Assembly: GCF_004912145.1 (NCBI RefSeq) | Contig: NZ_STGT01000002.1 | Span: 496,001 to 560,000 of the forward strand | Direction: 5' to 3' | Length of the DNA: 64,000 nt | Source: Peteryoungia rhizophila | GTDB taxonomy: Bacteria; Pseudomonadota; Alphaproteobacteria; Rhizobiales; Rhizobiaceae | Shown here: positions 1 to 8,300 of the stretch, piece by piece | How the letters are laid out: each line of letters begins with the position of its first letter | Position numbering within the stretch: the stretch's first letter is position 1 | The notes under the pieces: generated by a model | What the model was told of the DNA's origin: nothing | The model's input: only the letters and a program-made list of their open reading frames with translations | Database searches by the model: none | Made by a program: the position numbers and the translations under genes

Positions 1-1
1 G

Positions 2-370
2 CGGGACAGGGAGATGAGCAACCGATTTTCCAAGGATGCACAGGTCGTGGCCATCCGCGGTGCCCGGAATTATCTCGGTGACAAGCTGATGCGCACGGCC
101 AAACCGCACAGGCTGCTCGATCCGGCGGCCGGGCCCTTGATCGGCGTCCGGCTGCATATCCTCACCCGCAAGACATTGGGCGGGGTTCATACCGATCTCG
201 AAGGTCGGGTCCTCAACCGGGAGAACAAGCCGGTGCCGGGGCTTTACGCGGCCGGCGAGGTCTCCGGCTTCGGCGGCGGTGGCATGCATGGTTACAACGC
301 CCTGGAAGGTACCTTCCTGGGGGGCTGCCTGTATTCCGGATTGGTGGCGGGACGCAGCGCCGGACGGTAA
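2..370 (+). CDS. FAD-binding dehydrogenase, C-terminal part (5' truncated by window edge)
   Basis: The frame is open from base 2, so the ATG at 14 is probably internal and only the last ~122 residues are present. They match the C-terminal end of fumarate-reductase/ketosteroid-dehydrogenase-type flavoproteins: LTRKTLGGVHTD (substrate-proximal region), then VPGLYAAGEVSGFGGGG and a GYNALEGTFLGGC segment, the usual FAD-contacting end of this fold. It presumably oxidises or reduces an unidentified small substrate using FAD in the cytoplasm. It converges on the ABC transporter gene 20 bases away. The subfamily (KsdD-like 'FAD-binding dehydrogenase') is inferred from the tail only; the N-terminal dinucleotide-binding motif lies outside the window. 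Confidence 0.75.
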   Translation, partial: RDREMSNRFSKDAQVVAIRGARNYLGDKLMRTAKPHRLLDPAAGPLIGVRLHILTRKTLGGVHTDLEGRVLNRENKPVPGLYAAGEVSGFGGGGMHGYNALEGTFLGGCLYSGLVAGRSAGR

Positions 371-390
371 ATAGGCCGTCCGTCGCGGCA

Positions 391-2193
391 CTACTGGGCG
401 GCTACGGTGAAATCGCGGCCGCCGGTCTCGAACTGCAGGCGAGCGAGTTTCGCGTAGAGGCCGCTCTGCTGGATCAGGCTCTGGTGGGTGCCTTCCTCGA
501 CGATCCGGCCGTCGTCGAGCACGAGGATGCGATCGGCCTTCAACACGGTTGCCAGCCGGTGAGCGATGACGATGGTCGTCCGATCGCGCATCAGTCCGTC
601 AAGCGCCTTCTGCACCAAGGTCTCGCTCTCTGCGTCGAGTGCCGAGGTGGCTTCGTCGAGCAGGAGAAGAGGTGCGTCGCGGAGCAGGGCGCGGGCGATC
701 GCAATGCGCTGGCGCTGGCCGCCGGACAGCGTCACACCGCGTTCGCCGACGATCGTGTCGAAGCCGTTTTCCAGACGCCCGATGAACTCGAATGCCTGGG
801 CAGCTTCTGCTGCTGCTTCCACCATGCCGCGGCATGCATTTGGCGTGCCGAAGGCGATGTTTTCGTGGATCGACGTGGCAAAGATCGTCGTGTCCTGCGG
901 GACGATCGCAATGCGGGCGCGCACGGCCTGCGGATCGGCCTCGCGGATATCGACGCCATCGAGCCGGATCGAGCCAGAGGCGGGATCGTAGAAGCGCAGG
1001 ATCAGCGAGAAGATCGTGCTCTTGCCGGCGCCGGACGGACCGACGATCGCGACCGTCTCGCCATGGGCGACCGAGAAAGAAAGGCCGTTGAGCGCCGATT
1101 TTGTCTTGGCGGATGGATAGGAGAAATGGACATCGTCGAAGGCGACACTACCCTTTGCCGGTTCGGGCAACGCCTTGGGCAGGGCAGGTGCGGCGATCGC
1201 CGGATGTTCTTCCAGCAGTTCATGCAGGCGCTCGGCGGCACCCGCGGCCTGGGAGAGTTCGCCCCAGACTTCCGACAACGTGCCGAGCGAGCCTGCGGCG
1301 ATCAGGGAATAGAGGAGGAACTGGCCGAGCGTGCCGCCGCTCATGGAGCCGGCCAGCACGCTCTGGGCGCCATACCAGAGGACGCCGACGACGCTGCCGA
1401 AGACGAGCGCAATCGCGACGCCCGTCAGAAGCGAGCGGGATTTGATCGCAGAGCGGGCGGCCTCGTAGGCGCTCTCGACGGATGAGGAGTAGCGTTCCCG
1501 GGCCCCCTCTTCGGCATTGAAGGCCTGAAGGGTGCGCGCCGCGCCGATCACCTCGCCGGCATAGGACGAAGCTTCGGCCAGGGTGTCCTGGGCGGCGCGG
1601 GAGCGCTGACGCACGGAGCGGCCGAATCCGACCAGCGGAAAGACGATGATCGGGATTGCCGCCAGCACCATGATCGAGAGTTTCGGGCTCGTCGCGATCA
1701 TCATGACGACGGCACCGAGACAGAGGATGGTGTTGCGCAGGGCAAGCGAAGCCGTCGCGCCGACCGCGGACTTCAGCTGGGTCGTGTCGGCGGTCAGGCG
1801 GGAGACGATTTCGCCCGATTGATTGATGTCGAAGAAGGAGGGAGACAACCGGGTGACATGGGCAAAGACATCCCGGCGAAGGTCAGCGACCACGCGCTCG
1901 CCGATGGTGATGACATAGTAGTAGCGCAGGGCGCTTGCCACCGCGAGGACTATGGCCATGACGATCATCATGGCGAAGTATCGGTTGATGAAAGCGCTGT
2001 CGGATGCCTGGAAGCCGTGATCGAGCATGCGACGAATGGCGATCGGCAGGGCAAGGGTCGTTGCGGCTGCGAGGCAGAGGAAGATAAGGGCGCCGGCGAC
2101 CAGTCCGCGGTAGTTGCTCAGATAGGGATAGAGACTGGTCAGAGGCTTCAGAGAGCGGCGTTTCTTGTCTGTATTGTCTGCTTCCGAGGTCAC
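391..2193 (-). CDS. ABC transporter, fused permease/ATPase (MsbA-type exporter)
   Basis: A half-transporter of about 600 residues that would act as a homodimer in the inner membrane and export a lipid, drug or peptide. The N-terminal half holds six predicted membrane helices (about residues 25-310). The C-terminal nucleotide-binding domain shows Walker [10 protein letters not shown] near 385, the LSGGQ signature near 487, Walker [13 protein letters not shown] near 511 and the H-loop IVIAHRLAT near 540. I chose the GTG at 2193 because AAGGAG lies nine bases upstream; the frame remains open to an upstream GTG at 2238, which has no good ribosome site. The gene stands alone, diverging from rpmE. 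The substrate cannot be read from sequence. Confidence 0.9.
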   Translation of the reverse strand: MTSEADNTDKKRRSLKPLTSLYPYLSNYRGLVAGALIFLCLAAATTLALPIAIRRMLDHGFQASDSAFINRYFAMMIVMAIVLAVASALRYYYVITIGERVVADLRRDVFAHVTRLSPSFFDINQSGEIVSRLTADTTQLKSAVGATASLALRNTILCLGAVVMMIATSPKLSIMVLAAIPIIVFPLVGFGRSVRQRSRAAQDTLAEASSYAGEVIGAARTLQAFNAEEGARERYSSSVESAYEAARSAIKSRSLLTGVAIALVFGSVVGVLWYGAQSVLAGSMSGGTLGQFLLYSLIAAGSLGTLSEVWGELSQAAGAAERLHELLEEHPAIAAPALPKALPEPAKGSVAFDDVHFSYPSAKTKSALNGLSFSVAHGETVAIVGPSGAGKSTIFSLILRFYDPASGSIRLDGVDIREADPQAVRARIAIVPQDTTIFATSIHENIAFGTPNACRGMVEAAAEAAQAFEFIGRLENGFDTIVGERGVTLSGGQRQRIAIARALLRDAPLLLLDEATSALDAESETLVQKALDGLMRDRTTIVIAHRLATVLKADRILVLDDGRIVEEGTHQSLIQQSGLYAKLARLQFETGGRDFTVAAQ

Positions 2194-2283
2194 TCTGTCA
2201 TGCTCCTTCAGCGCACACGGGCTTTCGCGCCATGGCACTTGTTATCCCTGCATCCTTCATGTATAGGCACGGCATCGAATTGG

Positions 2284-2313
2284 GAAGCCGTAGCTCAGAC
2301 GGACTGCGGCTTC
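2284..2313 (+). promoter_or_regulatory. Hairpin in the rpmE leader
   Basis: A ten-base-pair stem (GAAGCCGTAG / CTGCGGCTTC, one G-U pair) with a ten-base loop lies about 70 bases before the rpmE start. It could be a leader structure for ribosomal-protein autoregulation, which is known for L31 genes in some other bacteria, but no family match can be claimed here. Confidence 0.3.
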
Positions 2314-2381
2314 ATCTATTGAATAGGTTCTGCCGAGGCAATTGCGGCAAATGGACCCCACGGCACAGCAGGAATAGAGCG

Positions 2382-2603
2382 ATGAAGGCTGACATCCATC
2401 CCGACTACCACGTCATCAAGGTCGTCATGACCGACGGCACCGAATACCAGACTCGTTCGACCTGGGGTTCGGAAGGCGCCGTCATGAACCTCGAAATCGA
2501 CCCCACCTCGCACCCGGCATGGACCGGCGGCAACCAGGCAATGCTGGACCGCGGTGGTCGCGTTTCCAAGTTCAACAAGCGTTTCGGTGGCCTCGGCCTC
2601 TAA
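2382..2603 (+). CDS. rpmE: 50S ribosomal protein L31
   Basis: A 73-residue protein of the large ribosomal subunit. It begins [14 protein letters not shown] and contains the conserved [14 protein letters not shown] and [10 protein letters not shown] segments of bacterial L31. No CxxC zinc-binding cysteines are visible, so this is the zinc-independent (C-) form usual in alphaproteobacteria. The start at 2382 is set by homology and by alignment of the first residues. It is monocistronic, with a stem-loop terminator immediately downstream that it shares with the convergent patatin gene. Confidence 0.96.
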   Translation: MKADIHPDYHVIKVVMTDGTEYQTRSTWGSEGAVMNLEIDPTSHPAWTGGNQAMLDRGGRVSKFNKRFGGLGL

Positions 2604-2627
2604 TCGTTTCGAACGATCCGCATACGA

Positions 2628-2653
2628 AAAGCCCGGCCTTCGCGCCGGGCTTT
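2628..2653. terminator. Bidirectional terminator between rpmE and the patatin gene
   Basis: A perfect ten-base-pair stem AAAGCCCGGC / GCCGGGCTTT with a six-base loop, with short T runs on both strands, placed between two convergent genes. Confidence 0.8.
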
Positions 2654-2684
2654 GTCGTTTCGGGCAGGCTCTGAACGATGGGGA

Positions 2685-3752
2685 TTAGGTCGCCGTGATG
2701 CGGTCGGCAATTTCTTCCAGGGCGAGATCGTGTTTCTCGGCCAGCGTACGCCCGAATTTCTCCAGATCTGCAATATTGCCCGGCGTGGCGTCATCCAAGG
2801 CATCATTCACACCGACCAGCGGTGCATCGAGCCGGAAGTAGTTGAGCCCCTTCCGATTCGCGAGGGTCACGACCGTTGCCCCCTCGGCAAATGAAGGCGG
2901 CTCGCGGTTGAGCAGCTTGTTCAACTGATAGGATGCGGTGCTCGACTGACCCTGCATGAGGACGGAGATCAACGGCGTGTCGTTGGCCGGGTTGATCCAG
3001 CCACCGGCGCCCCAGCTCTTGGCCTGCTGATAGGGGATCTTCCGGTTTGCCGAACCGGTTCCGAGCGAGAGGATCACCATTTCGTCCCCGTTTTCCCGCC
3101 AGCCGAGCTTGGATCCTTCGACATAGGCCGCCATGGCGGGATCGTTGGCGAAGACGCCACCGTCGATCAAGGGAAGCATCGGTGTCTGGCCATGCGCGGT
3201 GCGGGTGAGATCTTCGACGAGGCCGGGTTCGAAATAGGTGGGTGCTGCCGAGGACCCGCGGACCGCCTGCCAGAAGTAGAAGCGCTCGTGGTCCTTGTCG
3301 GCATTGGTCATGAACACGGCTCGGCGTGCGTGGATGTCGTAGGCCGTGATCAGAACCTTGGCGAGGGCGTCCTTGATCTCTGATGTCTTGCCCAGCATGT
3401 CGGTCAGAATCTTCTCGAGGGCCGCGGCGCTATAGCGTTCCTCGAACAGCCCGCCGAAATTGGCCATCTTTCGGAACAGGCCGATGTCGAAGATCTTCGG
3501 TCCCTTATTCTTGTAAAGGGCAAGCAGGGTCTGCGGGTCAGCCGCGGGCTCCTTTGGGTGCCCGGGGCGAGGGCAGGTGAGGCCTGCGGCGATGATCGCG
3601 CCAGTCGAAGTGCCCGCGATGAGATGGAAGTAGCGATGCAGCGGCAGGGTCTTGTTTCTGTCTGCCAGCTTCTTGACCAGAACGGTCAACACGACGGCGG
3701 GGATCACGCCCCTGATGCCGCCACCATCAATAGACAAGATGAATTTGGTCAT
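2685..3752 (-). CDS. Patatin-like phospholipase
   Basis: A 355-residue cytoplasmic lipid acyl hydrolase. The diagnostic elements are all present: the oxyanion-hole loop DGGGIRG at residues 9-15, the nucleophile elbow GTSTG at 47-51 (Ser49), and the catalytic aspartate in DGG near residue 196, giving the Ser-Asp dyad. There is no signal peptide. It is a single gene between rpmE and rcdA. CapV-type patatins of CBASS defence look similar, but no cyclic-nucleotide synthase or other defence gene lies next to it, so a general lipase role is the safer reading. Confidence 0.9.
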   Translation of the reverse strand: MTKFILSIDGGGIRGVIPAVVLTVLVKKLADRNKTLPLHRYFHLIAGTSTGAIIAAGLTCPRPGHPKEPAADPQTLLALYKNKGPKIFDIGLFRKMANFGGLFEERYSAAALEKILTDMLGKTSEIKDALAKVLITAYDIHARRAVFMTNADKDHERFYFWQAVRGSSAAPTYFEPGLVEDLTRTAHGQTPMLPLIDGGVFANDPAMAAYVEGSKLGWRENGDEMVILSLGTGSANRKIPYQQAKSWGAGGWINPANDTPLISVLMQGQSSTASYQLNKLLNREPPSFAEGATVVTLANRKGLNYFRLDAPLVGVNDALDDATPGNIADLEKFGRTLAEKHDLALEEIADRITAT

Positions 3753-3849
3753 GGACCTCTCCCGGTGTTTGGAACGGGGATCAGTGTCGCATAATATTTA
3801 AAGTTGTAAACATCCAGTCGATACAATCAATTTTAGGAAAATTGACAGC

Positions 3850-3881
3850 AAAAAACCCGGCCAACGTTTGCTGGCCGGGTT
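3850..3881 (-). terminator. rcdA terminator
   Basis: Perfect ten-base-pair stem (AACCCGGCCA / TGGCCGGGTT) followed on the minus strand by six T residues, 24 bases after the rcdA stop. Confidence 0.88.
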
Positions 3882-3904
3882 CGAGGTGGTGCTTGTTGGC
3901 TTGA

Positions 3905-4420
3905 TCAGCCTGCGTTGAAGGCGGTGCGCAGCAGGTTCAACTGAGCCTGGACGCTGTTTTCGTTGTCGGGCTGGAATTCTTCTTCAGCCGGACGATAGAT
4001 TTCCCGGTCGAGCAGGGCGATGCGGTTCTGCAGGCGGAGCGAACGCTCCACGAGGTCGCGGAAGGATTCCGGCAGGTCGTGCCAGCCTGGGGCGGAACGA
4101 TCGACGTTGAAGCCGTCCAGGCGCACCTTGCTCTTTTCGGAGAGAACCTGATCGCGGCTCATCTCGCCGTTGTTGACGGCACGCTGCAGCAGCAGCCAGG
4201 AGGCCATCTGCATTAGACGCGTGGTCAGGCGCATCGACTCCGCAGCGTAGAGAACCGATGCCTGGCGCGGCAGAACCTTGGCGGCTGCGCGGCCCGGGCC
4301 ATCGAGATAGGCAGCCGTTTCTTCGACCAGACCCATGCCCTCGGCATAGGTCGCCTTGAACTGGCTGGACGCTGCGACGCGACCGGCGAAGCTAACCGTA
4401 TTCATACCGAGTTCCGACAT
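3905..4420 (-). CDS. rcdA: DUF1465 family protein, RcdA-type adaptor of CtrA degradation
   Basis: A 171-residue, largely helical protein of the DUF1465 family, whose studied member is RcdA of Caulobacter, an adaptor that helps deliver CtrA and other substrates to the ClpXP protease at the cell pole. Recognised from the conserved YAAESMRLTTRLMQMASWLLLQRA core and the C-terminal acidic tail. It is a monocistronic gene with its own terminator. A perfect CtrA-type box lies about 120 bases upstream, fitting the Caulobacter circuit in which CtrA activates rcdA and so its own removal. The family assignment is strong; an identical role here is inferred. Confidence 0.85.
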   Translation of the reverse strand: MSELGMNTVSFAGRVAASSQFKATYAEGMGLVEETAAYLDGPGRAAAKVLPRQASVLYAAESMRLTTRLMQMASWLLLQRAVNNGEMSRDQVLSEKSKVRLDGFNVDRSAPGWHDLPESFRDLVERSLRLQNRIALLDREIYRPAEEEFQPDNENSVQAQLNLLRTAFNAG

Positions 4421-4537
4421 GGATGTTTCCCTGTAAACGCATCACTTAAGGCATGTAACGACAGTGGTACGAACTTGTTCCTGTCGCATTTTGTGAGGCC
4501 ACGATGCTACCAATAGCCCAAATCCGCAAGGCGAAAC

Positions 4538-4552
4538 TTAAGGAAGGGTTAA
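4538..4552 (-). promoter_or_regulatory. CtrA-type binding box upstream of rcdA
   Basis: TTAA, seven bases (GGAAGGG), TTAA: an exact match to the core of the CtrA consensus TTAA-N7-TTAA. It lies in the 352-base gene-free stretch 4421-4772, 118 bases before the rcdA start. That stretch otherwise holds only the terminator of the upstream DUF1192 transcript. Confidence 0.6.
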
Positions 4553-4588
4553 TTCCCACACTTTCGTGAAACCTTTGGCAAATGGGAC

Positions 4589-4614
4589 AAAAAAAGAGCC
4601 GCAAATGCGGCTCT
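4589..4614 (-). terminator. Terminator of the MFS-DUF1192 transcript
   Basis: Perfect nine-base-pair stem AGAGCCGCA / TGCGGCTCT followed on the minus strand by seven T residues. It lies about 160 bases after the DUF1192 stop, so the transcript has a long 3' tail. Confidence 0.8.
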
Positions 4615-4772
4615 CAAGGTAAAACAGGGAAAATCAGAGGCTCACCGAATGAGATGAACTGCCTGAATCCAGGAGCTCTGGATGAACATAGTTTCCCGTA
4701 AAATGCTTAACGTGAAGTAAACGCAAACGTGAAAAGGCGTTCATTTCCGGTCGTTTCTGAGGATTTCACCCG

Positions 4773-4967
4773 TTATACTTTGGGGCCGAAGAGGCTGTCG
4801 GCGGCTTTCCGGCCTGCATCCTTGCGGTCGATCTCGCTTTTGATTCGATCAATCTCCGCTTCGAGCAGACTGATCCGGTGCCGCAATTCATCTGCGGAAA
4901 TGCTGGACAGGTCACACCCGAGTTCGTGTTCATTTCTGCGCTTGGCAGGCTCCTCGTCCCTTATCAT
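4773..4967 (-). CDS. DUF1192 family small protein
   Basis: A 64-residue acidic protein of unknown function, matching the alphaproteobacterial DUF1192 family: SISADELRHRISLLEAEI is the typical core, a short coiled-coil helix with regular leucine/isoleucine spacing, preceded by a conserved MIRDEEP start. It overlaps the MFS gene by four bases (ATGA), so the two are probably translationally coupled. No catalytic residues are evident; a structural or regulatory role is possible but unproven. Confidence 0.85.
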   Translation of the reverse strand: MIRDEEPAKRRNEHELGCDLSSISADELRHRISLLEAEIDRIKSEIDRKDAGRKAADSLFGPKV

Positions 4968-6316
4968 GGGTGTTCCTCCCTCCGTTGCTCCTCATCGAAC
5001 GCTTCCTCCTCCGGGAACGGCGCAGCGCGCGGATCGAGGCTCAAGCCTTCCGGCGTGCTGCTCATCGGCGATGCGGAGATGGGCAGGTTCGGCACGTTTT
5101 CACGATCCTCGGCCGGGATCGCGGCGCGTGTCCGGCTGCGATAGATGGCATAGGCCGAGATAAGCAGGTGAGCGATCGCGGTCACCGCAAAGAGAGCATA
5201 GGGACCGGCAGCGGTCATGACGGGACCACCCAGCGTCGGTCCGATGATCGTGCCGATGCCGAAGAGTAGAAGCAGGCCGCCTGACACCTTCACGAACTCG
5301 TCGGGTTTGGCGAAGTCGTTCGCATGCGCCACGGCTATCGGATAGAGCGCATTGGCGGCGGCGCCGTAAATGCCGACGAAAATGAAAATCCAGAGCGGAT
5401 CAGAAGGCATGATGGCGACCATGGCGAGCGCCGCGAAGGCGGCGAGCGCCGAGAGTGCTGCCAACACGTAGCGGCGATCGATGCGGTCGGACAGTTTGCC
5501 GGCCGGAAACTGCATGATGGCGCCGAGGAAGATCGTGACCGACAGGAGCAACGCTATGGTCGACGGGTCGAGACCGACGCGTGATCCAAAGACGGCCCCG
5601 AGCGTGCCATAGGCGCCATTGGCGATGCCGATCATGAGGATGCCGATGAAGGATACGGGCGAGTTGCGGTAGAGCAGTGGCAGATCGAGCTTGATGGACC
5701 GGAGCGGCTGTGGCGTGGCTGCCGTCGACATCAGCGTCGGCATGATCGCGAAGCCATAGACGATGCCGCAGATCATGAAGAGGATGGTCGTCGCCGGATC
5801 GAAGATGCCGACCAGCATCTGTCCTCCGACCACCCCGATCAGCGTGATCGAGATGTAGAAGGAGAAGATCATGCCGCGGCTCTCATTGGTCGCGCGCTCG
5901 TTCAGCCAGCTCTCGATGATCATCGAGGTGCCAGCGGTGCAGAAGCCGGTAATGACGCGGAGCGCCACCCACCAATAGGCATCAACGACGATGCCGGTGA
6001 GGAGCGCGTTCACCAGAATCAGGGCGACGAAGGTCGAGAAGGCCCGGACATGGCCGACACGCATCACGAGCTTCGGCGAGACGAAGCAGCCGAGCACGAA
6101 GCCGGCGGCCCAGGTGGTCCCGAGCAGACCAAGCACCTCGTTCGAGTAACCCTCGGCGGCACCCCGCACGGGCAGGAGCAGACCATGGAGGCCGTTTCCG
6201 AGGAACAGGAAAAGCGTGCCCAGGAGCAGGGCCATTACCGGCAGAAGATTACGTCTCATGGCATTCTTGTCGATTGGAGTGGGTGGCGTCCGGACGGAGC
6301 TGCGTGTTTCGTTCAC
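4964..6316 (-). CDS. MFS transporter (YcaD-like)
   Basis: A 450-residue inner-membrane protein with about twelve predicted membrane helices between residues 24 and 405 and a charged, glutamate-rich C-terminal tail. The features of the major facilitator superfamily are clear: GLLGTTWAAGFVLG in helix 2, FPAGKLSDRIDRRYVL in the central A-like loop, and a second-half symmetry. Members of this branch are uncharacterised drug or metabolite transporters. The GTG start at 6316 has a weak AGGAAG twelve bases upstream; the ATG at residue 20 is an alternative. It leads a two-gene operon with DUF1192. Confidence 0.88.
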   Translation of the reverse strand: MNETRSSVRTPPTPIDKNAMRRNLLPVMALLLGTLFLFLGNGLHGLLLPVRGAAEGYSNEVLGLLGTTWAAGFVLGCFVSPKLVMRVGHVRAFSTFVALILVNALLTGIVVDAYWWVALRVITGFCTAGTSMIIESWLNERATNESRGMIFSFYISITLIGVVGGQMLVGIFDPATTILFMICGIVYGFAIMPTLMSTAATPQPLRSIKLDLPLLYRNSPVSFIGILMIGIANGAYGTLGAVFGSRVGLDPSTIALLLSVTIFLGAIMQFPAGKLSDRIDRRYVLAALSALAAFAALAMVAIMPSDPLWIFIFVGIYGAAANALYPIAVAHANDFAKPDEFVKVSGGLLLLFGIGTIIGPTLGGPVMTAAGPYALFAVTAIAHLLISAYAIYRSRTRAAIPAEDRENVPNLPISASPMSSTPEGLSLDPRAAPFPEEEAFDEEQRREEHP

Positions 6317-6465
6317 AGTAGACTGATCTTCCTACCGTAATCTGAATGCGACGCTTGGTGCTTGCAGGATGACTTTCTGGCGGGCAAAAGTGACATGGTT
6401 GTGGCTGACCTGCTGCTTCACGCGCCGTCTGGCCGCCCGCAGATGCACGTCCACAAGGAATGTCG

Positions 6466-6621
6466 ATGACCAAGGCCATTTCTGCCTTTCTGATCCTGGC
6501 GATGATCGTTCAACTGATCAAGCCGCTCGGGCTGCCGGGGCTCCGGCGCCGAGGCGACTTCTGGAAGCTCGCGGTTGTCGCCTTCGTCACCTGGTCGGTC
6601 ACGCTCCTGATCCGGCCCTGA
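6466..6621 (+). CDS. Small conserved membrane protein (51 aa)
   Basis: A short gene encoding 51 residues: MTKAISAFLILAMIVQLIKP starts the first membrane helix, a basic turn GLPGLRRRGDFW follows, and a second helix LAVVAFVTWSVTLLI ends the protein. AAGGA lies about seven bases before the ATG at 6466 (an ATG at 6460 is too close to it). Third-position GC bias and an intact frame support coding. I recall similar unnamed proteins in other rhizobia, but cannot name a function. It converges on the PACE transporter gene six bases away and diverges from the MFS gene. Confidence 0.65.
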   Translation: MTKAISAFLILAMIVQLIKPLGLPGLRRRGDFWKLAVVAFVTWSVTLLIRP

Positions 6622-6627
6622 TGGCCC

Positions 6628-7071
6628 TCAGACCTTGCCTGCTTCCTGTGCGTCCTGCCATTCCGGCAGCGGGAAGAGGCGGTCATAGCCCCAGTTGAAG
6701 GCGAAGGCATAGACCATGTAGAAAAGCGCGAAGGCGACGTCCATCACGAAGGCGTGCCAGAGGCTGATCCCCAGATACCAGGCGATGAATGGCATGAGGA
6801 TCATCAGCAGGCCTGCCTCGAAGAGTGCGGCATGGGCGACCCGCATGCCGACAGTCTTCAGCGTGGTCCCGGTGTAGCGCTGCAGGACGTGGTCGAAGCC
6901 CAGATTGTAGATGTAGTTCCAGGCGGTCGCGAGCGTGGCGCTGACGACGCCGACAATGCCGATATCGGCGACTGGCATGGAAAAGGCCCAGCTGCCGATC
7001 GGTATGATCAGGGCAAGGCCAAGAAGTTCGAAGCTGATGGCGTGACGAATGCGGTCTGCGGCGGTGCGCAT
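6628..7071 (-). CDS. PACE family (bacterial transmembrane pair) efflux transporter
   Basis: A 147-residue inner-membrane protein with four predicted helices arranged as two tandem bacterial-transmembrane-pair repeats. The first repeat carries RIRHAISFELLGLAL with a glutamate exactly at residue 15, the position shown in Acinetobacter AceI to bind and couple transport of chlorhexidine and related biocides; the second repeat has the matching YMVYAFAFNWGYDRLFP ending. PACE proteins are proton-driven exporters of diamines and biocides. It is monocistronic. Substrate is inferred from family only. Confidence 0.88.
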   Translation of the reverse strand: MRTAADRIRHAISFELLGLALIIPIGSWAFSMPVADIGIVGVVSATLATAWNYIYNLGFDHVLQRYTGTTLKTVGMRVAHAALFEAGLLMILMPFIAWYLGISLWHAFVMDVAFALFYMVYAFAFNWGYDRLFPLPEWQDAQEAGKV

Positions 7072-7248
7072 GTTCTTCCCTCCGGGAAAACAGGCGGGTC
7101 GTCCCGCGTTCGATAAAGTCCCTGACAGGGGAGGTCGTCCTCGCTGGAGGATATAGGCGCAATGGTTGGAAGCGGCAAGAATGTATTGCTGATCTTTTCA
7201 GCAACAGCATAAGGATTGTGCGTTATCCCGTCGGTGGTTGCCTTCGGG

Positions 7249-8172
7249 TCACAGGGTGAGTTCGCCCCGCATGACGGTCACGGAGCTTCCGCTGATCTCC
7301 ACCCGGTCGAACCTCCCGGCCAATGTGGTGACAGTCACGCCGATGAGGCTTGGCCGGCCCATTTCCACACCCTGTTCTATCAGGAGACGTCTCTCGGTCG
7401 GCGCGGGGGCGAGGGTGCTGAGGAAGGCGCCGAGTGCGGCCGAGGCGCTGCCGGTTGCCGGATCTTCCGCGACATTGTCGAAAGGCGCGAACATGCGGGC
7501 CCGGACATGATCGGGGCCGACCCAGGTGTACTGGAAAGTGGCGCAGTCGCAGTTCTCGTTCTCGTGGTTGGCGCGGAGCGCCTCAAGCGGGTCCAGTCGC
7601 GGGCTCGCCCGGCCGAGGGCTTCGAGGCTCGCCACTTCGACCAGGATGAATTTCAGGCCGACGGAGGCGAAGAGCGGTTCGTGCTGACGGGTCACGATGT
7701 CTTCTTCCGTCAAGCCGATGCAGGGCGCCATGACGGGCGCAGGAACCCTTGCGCCTATCGTCAGCGGCCCCGGCGCGCGGATCGTGGTTTCGGCAACCTT
7801 GCCTTCGGCATCGCGGCTGACTGCAATCTCAACGAGTCCGGCCTTCTCCTCGAAGCGGATATGGTCGCCAACGGGCTTGCCGTAGACGCTGCCTGCAGTG
7901 GCCAGCACATGGGCGGTGCCGACATTCGGATGGCCGGCAAAGGGGACCTCGGTGACAGGCGTGAAGATCCGGATCTCTGCCGTGTTCTGCGGGTTGCTTG
8001 GCGGCAGGACGAAGGTCGTCTCCGAATAGCCGAACTCGGCGGCGATCTGCTGCATCTCCGGTCCACTGAGATCCCTGGCATCCATGATGACGGCCAGCGG
8101 ATTGCCGGCAAAGCGCGTGTCGGTGAAGACGTCGACGGTGACGAAGGGGATGGCCCGGGTGGCGGAAGGCAT
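7249..8172 (-). CDS. PhzF family isomerase/epimerase
   Basis: A 307-residue cytoplasmic enzyme of the PhzF/diaminopimelate-epimerase-like fold. The N-terminal [16 protein letters not shown] and FGYSETTFV motifs are typical, with Glu51 the expected catalytic acid; [10 protein letters not shown] and the C-terminal [15 protein letters not shown] repeat the motif in the second lobe. No phenazine gene surrounds it, so despite the family name it is more likely a stand-alone isomerase with an unknown substrate. It follows fda on the same strand but a terminator lies between them. Confidence 0.92.
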   Translation of the reverse strand: MPSATRAIPFVTVDVFTDTRFAGNPLAVIMDARDLSGPEMQQIAAEFGYSETTFVLPPSNPQNTAEIRIFTPVTEVPFAGHPNVGTAHVLATAGSVYGKPVGDHIRFEEKAGLVEIAVSRDAEGKVAETTIRAPGPLTIGARVPAPVMAPCIGLTEEDIVTRQHEPLFASVGLKFILVEVASLEALGRASPRLDPLEALRANHENENCDCATFQYTWVGPDHVRARMFAPFDNVAEDPATGSASAALGAFLSTLAPAPTERRLLIEQGVEMGRPSLIGVTVTTLAGRFDRVEISGSSVTVMRGELTL

Positions 8173-8212
8173 GGATGGCTCCGATGTTTGGCCCGCGCAT
8201 TGTTAAAGCAAG

Positions 8213-8235
8213 AAGCCCGGCGCGTGGCCGGGCTT
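8213..8235 (-). terminator. fda terminator
   Basis: Nine-base-pair stem AAGCCCGGC / GCCGGGCTT between the fda stop and the PhzF-family gene. The following minus-strand sequence is only moderately T-rich. Confidence 0.65.
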
Positions 8236-8300
8236 TCGTGTCCTGATGACAAGTTTAGGTTCTGGCGGTCGCGCCTGAACGGCTTTCAAACACCGGCCGA

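Noticed and set aside
484..1485. Long open frame on the plus strand opposite the ABC transporter
   Set aside because: It is antisense to a clear ABC gene with all NBD motifs; high GC produces such shadows. No ribosome site or family similarity.
2685..3752. Patatin gene as a CBASS effector (CapV)
   Set aside because: No cyclase, ubiquitin-like or nuclease genes are adjacent; flanked by rpmE and rcdA, so no defence operon.
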